From NCBI GenBank assembly GCA_903921605.1, contig CAIXQV010000072.1, positions 1 to 13,291 on the forward strand: a stretch of 13,291 nt of DNA, in the 5' to 3' direction. The notes beneath the pieces are model-generated. The model searched no databases. It was not told the origin of the DNA and saw only the letters and a program-made list of their open reading frames with translations. Below, piece after piece: positions 1-6,633 of the stretch. This DNA comes from an uncultured Planctomycetaceae bacterium (GTDB lineage Bacteria; Planctomycetota; Planctomycetia; Planctomycetales; Planctomycetaceae). Within the stretch, counting starts at the first letter, position 1. Every line of letters begins with the position of its first letter. Both the position numbers and the translations under genes were made by a program.

Positions 1-135
1 ATCGCTGACCGGCTCATTATAGAACAGACAGCTCAAGTTCTGAGGATCGATTGGCATCATGATCGCCGGGTCCAATCGCTGTACGATGGACATTCTCTTT
101 CCGCCGCTCGCCTGAAAGCCTACAACACGCCTCAT
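1..135 (-). CDS. Partial 5' end of an unidentified gene running off the left edge
   Basis: On the minus strand an open frame begins at an ATG at 135-133 and stays open for 45 codons to the window edge. The product begins MRRVVGFQASGGKRMSIVQR and later contains IDPQNLSCLFYNEP. A second in-frame ATG lies at 93-91. It is preceded by GGAAAGAG, a better ribosome binding site than the T-rich sequence before the first ATG, so the real start may be at 93. The gene would be divergent from the exported repeat protein that starts at 348, with a shared promoter region between them. I do not recognise the family, and 45 codons open by chance is possible, so the call rests on the edge-running frame, the plausible Shine-Dalgarno and the divergent layout. 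Confidence 0.4.
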   Translation of the reverse strand, partial: MRRVVGFQASGGKRMSIVQRLDPAIMMPIDPQNLSCLFYNEPVSD

Positions 136-347
136 TGTGATAAAAAAACACGATCACGTCGATGTCCGATGGAAAATCCTCTGCAGTGTTTGCCCTTCAT
201 GCGTTTTCAGCCAGAACCACCTTCCGCTGGTGCCGCGCGGATTAAAGGCAAATCCCAGAAATGCATGTGCGATTTTGGCCCGATTTTCGTTCTCATAGCG
301 TTAGATACAACTTTCCAATCAGAACCAAGCAGGACTTTGGAGCCAAA

Positions 348-1418
348 ATGAATCAAGCAGACTGGAAAACGAAAGCGGGCAAACTTGCTTTGGCTTTTGC
401 CCTGGCGTCCGGATACGTGGAATCGGGAAGCGCTCTGATCGGAAATTCGGTGTTCGCACAGGAAGCGGTCACCAGTAAAGCCGCCACCGTGGAAGCCGCC
501 GCAAAAGTTCTCGATCTGCGTACACTCGGCACACCGGAAGGCGCTGAACTTCAGGGCGAACAGCACGTTGGTGCGATGTCTTACGGCACGTCGGCTGATC
601 CAACGGTCGCCTACAAGTTCCAGAAACAACAGCTCACAAAGCTTGGCTGGAAGGAACTTCCCGGAGCAATGACTGAGGCGGCCTACGCGAGCGGTATGTT
701 CAGCAAGGAAGGATACTCGCTGTCCGTTTCGACTTCAGCATCGGGCCAACCAGAAAAAGAACGTGCCACGTTTGTCTACATCATGAATTTTGGCAACGTA
801 GCAGTGAAGTCACTCCCTGTGATCAAAGGGGCGACATCGACGTTCGTCAATGAAGCGACTGGGATCTACTCGGTGGATCTCAAGGTGCAGGACGCCGCCG
901 ATAAGACTCTGAAACTGCTGCTCGATGCTGGTTGGCAGCCCTATGGTTATAACGATGTGTCGGACGAGCTGAAGCAGTTTCAAGTCAAGAGAAATGCTAT
1001 TCAGATTGGTGTGATGGTTAACTTAGCACCGGCTCAGGGAAACAAAACGGCGGTCATGTATAGCACGTCACTGCTGGCCGTAGACATCCCCGCTCCGGGT
1101 AACGCCGAGCAACTCAATTTTACAGGTCAGCAAAAGACGCTGCGGTTTGAATCGCCCGAGGACTTTGCTGCCGTTGTTGGCTTCTACGAAAAGACGTTGC
1201 CTGCTCAGGGCTGGAAACCGTCCGGGGAAGAAATGGCTCTCGGTGAAGACGACTTCGGCCGCCCCGTGGGAACTCGCGTGTTTACCAACACCGCCGGCGA
1301 CGTCATTGATGTGACGCTTGAGAAGTCGGAAGACAAGACTTCTGCCGTCGTGAAGCATCTTTCCAGGCAGGAAATTGAGGCCGCCAGGAAGAAACTGGCT
1401 GAAGACCAGAAAAAATAA
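348..1418 (+). CDS. Exported repeat protein, N-terminal part (ends at an in-frame TAA)
   Basis: This encodes 356 residues of no family I can name. The ATG at 348 is chosen over upstream in-frame starts because GGAG at 339-342 sits five bases ahead of it and a signal peptide follows directly: Lys7/9/12, a hydrophobic run LALAFALASG, and a likely cleavage site near VFA-QEA (about residue 37). The mature part holds three degenerate units of about 95 residues. Each is marked by a Gly-Trp pair (100-101, 195-196, 288-289) in the contexts KLGWKELPG, DAGWQPYG and AQGWKPSG, followed by predicted beta strands. The tail (residues 341-356) is a charged helix. The frame ends at TAA 1416-1418, and the next ORF continues without a gap in the same frame, carrying a fourth Gly-Trp unit. 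The two were therefore probably one gene, or are joined by readthrough. The location is inferred to be periplasmic or outside the cytoplasm; the function is unknown. Confidence 0.85.
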   Translation: MNQADWKTKAGKLALAFALASGYVESGSALIGNSVFAQEAVTSKAATVEAAAKVLDLRTLGTPEGAELQGEQHVGAMSYGTSADPTVAYKFQKQQLTKLGWKELPGAMTEAAYASGMFSKEGYSLSVSTSASGQPEKERATFVYIMNFGNVAVKSLPVIKGATSTFVNEATGIYSVDLKVQDAADKTLKLLLDAGWQPYGYNDVSDELKQFQVKRNAIQIGVMVNLAPAQGNKTAVMYSTSLLAVDIPAPGNAEQLNFTGQQKTLRFESPEDFAAVVGFYEKTLPAQGWKPSGEEMALGEDDFGRPVGTRVFTNTAGDVIDVTLEKSEDKTSAVVKHLSRQEIEAARKKLAEDQKK

Positions 1419-2927
1419 TTGGCAGAGAACGCGGCTGCGAAAGACGAAGAAATGAAGGAGTCGGATGACTCTGAGCCGGACGCTGCTGCTCTGGCCAACG
1501 CTCTGATCGCAGAAGCTCTGGGTGGCAAAGGAAAGAAGAACAGCGGCAAGAAGAAGCCCGGCGCAAAAGCGAGCGACGCGGTGCAGATCAAAGTCCCGGA
1601 GGGCACGAAGGTCAACAGAACAAGTGATAATGTCTTGCAGATCAAAGTCGGTGCAGGCAAAGGTCTGAAGACGGCCGAGTTTATTCAGGGACACATGGCC
1701 GCTGATGGCTGGGAAGTTGAAGGCGATGATCTTGAAAAAGACTCAGGCAATCTGGATTTCAAGAAGGACAACCAGTCGATCACACTGACCTACGTCGACA
1801 CAGGATTCACGGATGTCATGATGATGCTGATTGGAATCGGAACGCCGCTGGATTCCTCGGAGGCCGAAGCTCCGGCTAAAGCAAATGACGGTAAGACTCC
1901 GGCAAAGAAATCGGGTGACAAACCGAAGCGTTCGACCGAAGAATCTGATGAAGAGGACATGGAAGAGGAGATGGAAAAGGAAGACGACGAAGATTCAGAG
2001 AAGGTCGAAGAACCGGAACGAGTCAAACGTCCAAAACAGGGTATCTCAAAGATGCCAAAGTTACCCAACATCGGGTCAGCTCGCATGGGTGAAAAGTCTT
2101 ATGAACTGAATCAGGTGATCGCCTACGAACACATTTCTCAGGGCGAATGGCGAACAAAGATTGTCGCCTCTGCAAAGCCCGTGAAGCAGGACAAGCTAAT
2201 CGCTCTGCTGAACAAGACCGGCAACGATGAAGACATGGAGTTTCCTGAGCCGAACATTCGAGTGGAGATTGGAGCCGATGGCGCAGTCGCTGGCATCAGC
2301 TATCAACTGGATGGCGTCAGCGGTGGCGGAAACTCCGGCACCATTGGGGACGTACTTGTCGAGGACAATCGGGCTCGAGGAACTCTGGAGCTGGAGGAAG
2401 AAGGCGAATTCTTCGAACGAACCTATACGTGGAAGATCAGCTTCGACACGGACGTGTTGACGAAAACATCAAAGACCGCCAAGGTGGCTCAGAATCTCCC
2501 AAAGCTGGAGAACGGCGGTGAACTCACTTTGGGCAAAGGCCAGTGGAAGCTGGCTCATGTAGTTGCTTATGAAGCGAAGATGTTTGACGAAGTGGTAACC
2601 AAGGTCTTTATCAGCCAGAAGCCCATCAACATGGCCAAACTAAAAGCGTCATTGGCAAAAGATGGTACCGACGATGGCGTTTTTGAGACACAGCCGCAGG
2701 TGGTTCTGCAAATTGACGACAATGATTCTGTGAAGCAGGCCGCAATCTGGGCGGATAACGCGTCGATCTCTTCCAATGCCGATCTTGAAGGCGACGCAAC
2801 TGTGGCCGACGGTCGTGTTCGTGGGTCTGCCAAGCTTTCCGAGCCCGGTGAGTTCTTTGGCAAGAAGTATGACTTCCATGTAAGCTTCGACGTCGAAGTC
2901 ATGCCACTACCAGCGGACCAACGTTAA
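1419..2927 (+). CDS. C-terminal continuation of the interrupted repeat protein
   Basis: This encodes 502 residues if read from TTG at 1419, the codon directly after the previous TAA and in the same frame. No Shine-Dalgarno precedes TTG, and the first ATG (1452) has only a weak GAAG. There is no signal peptide. In order it holds a charged helix (1-50), one Gly-Trp unit (about 54-144, with ADGWEVEG at 95-102) matching the three units of the upstream ORF, an acidic Glu/Asp/Lys-rich linker (172-206), and then two copies of a beta-rich domain of about 120-130 residues (227-347 and 367-495). The copies share the phrases V(I/V)AYE, RG(T/S)..L and GEFF....(Y)...(V/I)SFD..V. The acidic linker and secreted-type repeats make little sense for a free cytoplasmic protein. 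This supports it being the distal part of one exported protein, now split by a nonsense codon or translated by readthrough or reinitiation. The function is unknown. Confidence 0.7.
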   Translation: MAENAAAKDEEMKESDDSEPDAAALANALIAEALGGKGKKNSGKKKPGAKASDAVQIKVPEGTKVNRTSDNVLQIKVGAGKGLKTAEFIQGHMAADGWEVEGDDLEKDSGNLDFKKDNQSITLTYVDTGFTDVMMMLIGIGTPLDSSEAEAPAKANDGKTPAKKSGDKPKRSTEESDEEDMEEEMEKEDDEDSEKVEEPERVKRPKQGISKMPKLPNIGSARMGEKSYELNQVIAYEHISQGEWRTKIVASAKPVKQDKLIALLNKTGNDEDMEFPEPNIRVEIGADGAVAGISYQLDGVSGGGNSGTIGDVLVEDNRARGTLELEEEGEFFERTYTWKISFDTDVLTKTSKTAKVAQNLPKLENGGELTLGKGQWKLAHVVAYEAKMFDEVVTKVFISQKPINMAKLKASLAKDGTDDGVFETQPQVVLQIDDNDSVKQAAIWADNASISSNADLEGDATVADGRVRGSAKLSEPGEFFGKKYDFHVSFDVEVMPLPADQR

Positions 2928-2995
2928 GTCGTCAAGGTGTTAACCGTCCTTTGTTTTCCTTGTTCAGGAATTGGTTCGAAATAAGATCGGTATGT

Positions 2996-3095
2996 GGTGT
3001 GCCTGCGTTCGCTAGCGCGCGCTTGTCACACCCTACAAGTTTCGTTGTTTTCTCGTAGGGTGTGACAAGTGAGCCTTAGCGAACGCAGGCTCACC
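2996..3095. repeat. Long imperfect inverted repeat (hairpin element 1)
   Basis: Arms 2996-3036 and 3055-3095 (41 bases each) are complementary except for one base near the outer end and four mismatches in a 7-base inner block. The loop is 18 bases. The inner arm carries GTAGGGTGTGACAAG and the outer part TAGCGAACGCAGGC. It lies between the convergent 3' ends of the repeat protein (2927) and the hydrolase (3210), where it could act as a bidirectional transcription stop. It has no long T-run. Its right arm closely matches one arm of the element at 6434-6588, so the two belong to one dispersed family. Confidence 0.85.
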
Positions 3096-3184
3096 GATTG
3101 AGTCTCCACTTGATGCAAGCCGGAAGTTATTCCGAGACTGTTCCGTAGCGGCAATTGACACGCGACCGCTTGACCAAACTTAGT

Positions 3185-3206
3185 CGCCTGCGGCTTGCTG
3201 TTAAGC
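3185..3206. repeat. Short dispersed repeat, copy A
   Basis: A 22-base sequence beginning CGCCTGCGGCTTGC recurs at 8096-8117 with only two differences, both transitions. This copy ends three bases beyond the stop codon of the hydrolase gene (3210), in the non-coding spacer. No function is evident. Confidence 0.6.
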
Positions 3207-3209
3207 TTT

Positions 3210-4211
3210 TCACTTTTGGCGTGCCCCTGTGGCTCGTTGCTGCTTCTCCAGCCAGGAGAACGCCGACTCGGGAATGCTCTCATGTCCGCCTTCGAAAATC
3301 GTCACAATACTGCTGCGTGACTTTCGCTGCAGATGAATAAGACGGCCGAGAATGGGGTCCTCCACAGTGTCTGACGGCTGTGGATGCAGAAGCTTACGAT
3401 CCTTGACCAGCGACTGAATGTCGGCCTCGGAGATCGTGGCTGAACCATGAGCTTTGGCAATCTCATTGAAAGCAATCAACGAATGCGACACCGGCACCGA
3501 TCCCGCATGTCCGTCCTGCACTCCAGCCAGAATGCTGATCGGCAGGTCGCTGGTGCGAGACAGATTAAACACCGGTGAGCGATCTCGATAATCCGCATCG
3601 ATCTCGGCCGATGTTCCCGGAGGACCGCCGAGAGAAAGTTCAATCATCTGAGCATACTTGTCCGGCTTCCCATCGATCATGTGAAACCGGTGCCATTCGG
3701 CCAGATCCATCGGCCCAACCCAGGCCGACACCGCGCTGAATTTATCGGGATGATGCCCGGCCATCAGCAGCGACATATGCCCGCCGCCCGAAACCCCTGC
3801 GATGTAAACTCGCGTGTTATCAACTTGCCATTTTTCGCGAGCGAATCGGATCGCATCCAGAATATCCTGCCGCGCGAATTTTGAACCGCAGGCTTTGGGA
3901 GTCTGATTGATGCCTCGAAAATTCGGATGAATCCAGATCCAGTTGCGACGCACACACTCAACCATCCACTTGCTGTTATCCTGGGTATAGTCCGCGCTCC
4001 ACGAATGCAGAAAGACAAACAGCGGCGTGGGTTGCTGCGAAGCGGATTCCGGGGCCCAATACAAAACCGGCTGCTTTTCGCCGTCGAGTTCGCTGACCGT
4101 TGTGGCGAGGCTTTGCTTAGGCAGCTCATCGGCTGCGGCCGAATTTGCGAAGCCGACGAGGATTCCGGCCACGACAGTGATTGCATGGATGTTATTGAGC
4201 AGGTTCTTCAT
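3210..4211 (-). CDS. Exported alpha/beta hydrolase (prolyl-oligopeptidase/esterase-like)
   Basis: This encodes 333 residues from an ATG at 4211. That start is chosen because a signal peptide follows at once (MKNLLNNIHAITVVAGILVG, Ala-rich cleavage region near SAAA-DEL, residues 24-30). An in-frame extension to 4334 would overlap the ATPase gene and bury the signal. The ribosome site is weak. The alpha/beta hydrolase core is clear: FVFLHSW (oxyanion region, about 65-71), the nucleophile elbow GVSGGG with Ser141, Asp233 in LAGVQDG, and His310 in FEGGHES, which together give a complete Ser-Asp-His triad. It is predicted to hydrolyse an ester or peptide bond outside the cytoplasm; the substrate cannot be told. 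The related choices are S9-like peptidase, carbohydrate esterase or depolymerase. It lies 86 bp downstream of the metal ATPase on the same strand, so co-transcription is possible, although a hairpin sits in the gap. Confidence 0.9.
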   Translation of the reverse strand: MKNLLNNIHAITVVAGILVGFANSAAADELPKQSLATTVSELDGEKQPVLYWAPESASQQPTPLFVFLHSWSADYTQDNSKWMVECVRRNWIWIHPNFRGINQTPKACGSKFARQDILDAIRFAREKWQVDNTRVYIAGVSGGGHMSLLMAGHHPDKFSAVSAWVGPMDLAEWHRFHMIDGKPDKYAQMIELSLGGPPGTSAEIDADYRDRSPVFNLSRTSDLPISILAGVQDGHAGSVPVSHSLIAFNEIAKAHGSATISEADIQSLVKDRKLLHPQPSDTVEDPILGRLIHLQRKSRSSIVTIFEGGHESIPESAFSWLEKQQRATGARQK

Positions 4212-4241
4212 ACCACAGATCTTTTCATCAAAAAGGGAACG

Positions 4242-4261
4242 GTCGGACAAGAATGTCCAAC
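4242..4261. terminator. Short hairpin between ATPase and hydrolase genes
   Basis: GTCGGACA and TGTCCAAC are complementary apart from one wobble pair and flank the loop AGAA. Read on the minus strand, the hairpin lies 37 bases past the ATPase stop codon and is followed within about eight bases by a short T-run (CTTTTT). It could therefore be a weak or partial terminator separating the ATPase message from the hydrolase message. A second small stem (GAGCG/CGCTC, 4277-4289) lies beside it. It may equally be a dispersed repeat. Confidence 0.4.
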
Positions 4262-4297
4262 GCACGGTGGTACAGCGAGCGGAACGCTCACCTCGCA

Positions 4298-6247
4298 CTA
4301 CGCCCCTGCATGAAATGTCGGGACCTTTTCCCACAGAATTCGCAAGCCGTTGAGCACCACCAGCACCGTGCTACCTTCGTGGCCTAGTACTCCCAGCCAC
4401 AACGGCAGATCGAAGAACGTGGCCAACACGAGTAAAGCAATCATCGAAAATGCAAACGTCATATTCTGGCGTACTCTGCGGCGTGCTGTTTGGCTGATCC
4501 AGATTGCCACCGGCAAGCTTCGCAAATCGTCGCTCATCAGCACAACATCGGCGACTTCCAGAGCCACGTCCGTCCCTGCACCGCCCATCGCGATGCCAAT
4601 CTGAGCCGTTGCCAAAGCGGGCGCGTCGTTAACGCCATCGCCCACCATCGCAACAACATCGCCTTCAGCCGCCAGACGACTGAGTTCAACGACTTTTTGG
4701 TCCGGCATCAATCCGGCGCGGACGTCGTCGGCCCCGAGCTTGGCGGCGATGTTTCGAGCCACTCGTTCGTGGTCACCGGTTAGAATCACGGTCTGACGAA
4801 TTCCCATCTGCTTCAGAGACCGCATCGTCTCCGGTGCTTCTGGACGCATCTGATCTGCAACTCCAATCACACCCATCAGCCCGGCCACATCGGTCGCGAC
4901 CAACAACGCCGTCTGCCCCGCCTCGCGCATACGGCGAGCCTGCTCAATCAGTTCGGGCGGAAGTTTTACATCATGCGACTCGAACAGCGTTTCGCGACCG
5001 ACGCCAACCCAAACGCCGTCAATGCGTGCATGAACTCCAAGCCCAGTGTGACTGTGAAAGTCCGTCAGCGTTGCATCACTGAGTTTTAACTGTCGGCTGC
5101 GAACTTCCGCAATCACAGGGATGGCCAGCGGATGCTCACTGCGCTGTTCGACCGTGGCCGCAAGACTCAGTAATCGTGATTGATCAGTCCCTTCCGGCGT
5201 CCAAACTTCCGCAACAGCCGGTTTTCCCAGCGTCACAGTTCCCGTCTTGTCGAACGCAATGATGCTGACCTGCCCGAGCGATTCCAGATGAACACCGCCC
5301 TTGAACAAAATGCCCTGCCGACCAGCGCGAGCAATCGCGGACAACAACACGGCCGGTGCTCCGACGACGACAGCACACGGCGATGCAGCCACCAACAACA
5401 CCATGGCATGATAAAAGGCATCGTGCCAGCCGCTGGAATGAAGCAGTCGCGAGGCAAAAAAGACGCAGCCTGACGTAAAGATCACACCCAGCACATACGG
5501 GGCCTGCCATGATTCGACAAAGCGTTGAGTCGGTGTCTTCTGGGCCTGAGCTTCCTGCACCATATGCACGATTCGAGCGATCGTGGTGTCGGCCACGGCT
5601 TTTGTCATCTTCACCAGGATGTTGCCGGAACCGTTGATCGTGCCAGAGAAGACTTTCGCCCCGACGGCCTTTCGAATCTGCTCGCTCTCACCCGTCAGCG
5701 TTGATTCGTCGGCCCAGGTTTCCCCTTCAAGGACGTCTCCATCGACAGGAAATCGTTCCCCTGGCCGAACTCGAACATAATCGCCGACCTTGAGCTCCTC
5801 GACTGGAACCGGCTTCTCTGAAACAACTCCCTCTTTCACAAGCCATGCTTCACGCGGGCGAAGCTGAATCAGTGATTCAATCGACCGAGTTGTGCGGTAC
5901 ATCGCAAACTCTTCCAGAGTCCCGCTGAGCGAAAACAGGAACAACAGCACGACACCTTCCATCCACTCACCGATCGCGGCTGCTCCAAGAGCCGCCAGGA
6001 TCATCAGCAGATCGACCGTAGGCTGACGATTCTTCAGAGATGCAATGGCACTGATGGCAGGCCCGCTACCACCCGAAATATAGGCAACAACGCACGCCAC
6101 AATCGACCAGGCAGCCGCCTGAGTTGTCCCGTAAAGGCTCAACAAATATCCCGCCAAGCCAAAAACAAGACAGACTCCAGTGGCTATCGCCTTCCCGATC
6201 GGAGCTTCCGTGCCGGCGTGTCCGTCGGCTGAATGATCGCCTGACAT
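4298..6247 (-). CDS. P1B-4-type heavy-metal P-type ATPase (Co/Fe/Zn efflux)
   Basis: This 649-residue inner-membrane pump couples ATP hydrolysis to export of a divalent transition metal. The P-type landmarks are complete: TGES 185-188 (actuator), DKTGT 333-337 with phosphorylated Asp333, SEHPLA 370-375 (nucleotide-binding His-Pro of P1B pumps) and GDGVND 536-541. Eight membrane segments can be drawn (about 18-39, 44-68, 78-93, 97-108, 248-268, 280-306, 595-611, 614-635). The metal-site motif is SPC (289-291) rather than CPC, with HEGST (623-627) in the last helix. This pair is characteristic of the P1B-4 subgroup (CoaT, CtpD, PfeT/FrvA types), known for Co2+, Fe2+ or Zn2+ export. There is no N-terminal CXXC metal-binding domain, only a short His-bearing tail (GDHSADGH). 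No regulator gene adjoins it; a 16-bp dyad 30 bases upstream is a possible operator. Which metal it moves cannot be decided from sequence. Confidence 0.95.
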   Translation of the reverse strand: MSGDHSADGHAGTEAPIGKAIATGVCLVFGLAGYLLSLYGTTQAAAWSIVACVVAYISGGSGPAISAIASLKNRQPTVDLLMILAALGAAAIGEWMEGVVLLFLFSLSGTLEEFAMYRTTRSIESLIQLRPREAWLVKEGVVSEKPVPVEELKVGDYVRVRPGERFPVDGDVLEGETWADESTLTGESEQIRKAVGAKVFSGTINGSGNILVKMTKAVADTTIARIVHMVQEAQAQKTPTQRFVESWQAPYVLGVIFTSGCVFFASRLLHSSGWHDAFYHAMVLLVAASPCAVVVGAPAVLLSAIARAGRQGILFKGGVHLESLGQVSIIAFDKTGTVTLGKPAVAEVWTPEGTDQSRLLSLAATVEQRSEHPLAIPVIAEVRSRQLKLSDATLTDFHSHTGLGVHARIDGVWVGVGRETLFESHDVKLPPELIEQARRMREAGQTALLVATDVAGLMGVIGVADQMRPEAPETMRSLKQMGIRQTVILTGDHERVARNIAAKLGADDVRAGLMPDQKVVELSRLAAEGDVVAMVGDGVNDAPALATAQIGIAMGGAGTDVALEVADVVLMSDDLRSLPVAIWISQTARRRVRQNMTFAFSMIALLVLATFFDLPLWLGVLGHEGSTVLVVLNGLRILWEKVPTFHAGA

Positions 6248-6276
6248 GTGTTTTCAATTCGTTGTTGATTTCTGGA

Positions 6277-6292
6277 GACAGTTGAAACTGTC
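6277..6292. promoter_or_regulatory. Candidate operator dyad upstream of the metal ATPase
   Basis: GACAGTT and AACTGTC form a perfect 7-bp dyad around a 2-base centre. It lies 30 bases upstream of the ATPase start codon, where a repressor or activator would sit. No regulator is encoded nearby, and the site does not match an operator I know. A chance occurrence cannot be excluded. Confidence 0.35.
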
Positions 6293-6433
6293 GGGATGTT
6301 CTTGCGGAATATTGATGGCCTCGGTTTTGACAACTTGGAAGCGTCAGTGAGGGAATGAACCGAGCTTTCAAGTCGTGAGCCGCACGCCAACGAGTCCCCT
6401 CGCTGACGCTTTTTGAAATTGCGCCTTTCAGGC

Positions 6434-6588
6434 CCGGAGAAGCTGTGAGTTTATTGTAGGGTGGGACCAGCGAAGCGCCGGCCCACCATCAGGGATTTGG
6501 AGAAAGGGATGCGGAGAATCGGTGGGCCGGCGTTCGCGAAGCTCACTGGTCCCACCCTACGACTCCAATAAATTCACAACCTCTTCGG
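6434..6588. repeat. 155-bp palindromic element (hairpin element 2)
   Basis: The inner arms are 6456-6487 and 6521-6560. Both begin GTAGGGTGGGACCAG and end CGCCGGCCCACC when read outward to inward, and differ by an 8-base indel region. The pairing continues outward for another 22 bases on each side (6434-6455 and 6567-6588), with only four transitions, after a 6-base interruption. The loop is 33 bases. It lies 3' of the dehydratase-like gene (stop at 6634) and 186 bp upstream of the ATPase start. It shares its arm sequence with the element at 2996-3095. It has no ORF, so it would be a REP- or MITE-like non-autonomous element or a large terminator. The rest of the 386-bp gap (6248-6633) shows only the small dyad at 6277-6292. 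Confidence 0.85.
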
Positions 6589-6633
6589 ATTACAATGAGA
6601 TCAACAGCACTCCCACATCCCGCTGAGCTCTCC

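Noticed and set aside
207..629. 140-residue minus-strand open frame over the start of the repeat protein
   Set aside because: It overlaps the signal-peptide ORF in antisense, has no ribosome site and no family feature.
1068..1694. Minus-strand open frames of 208 and 151 residues across the split junction
   Set aside because: They are antisense to the repeat protein, and their Ser/Leu/Phe-rich composition is what the complement of Lys/Glu-rich codons gives.
2996..3095. CRISPR array or transposon end
   Set aside because: There is one inverted pair only, with no direct repeats with spacers and no transposase frame.
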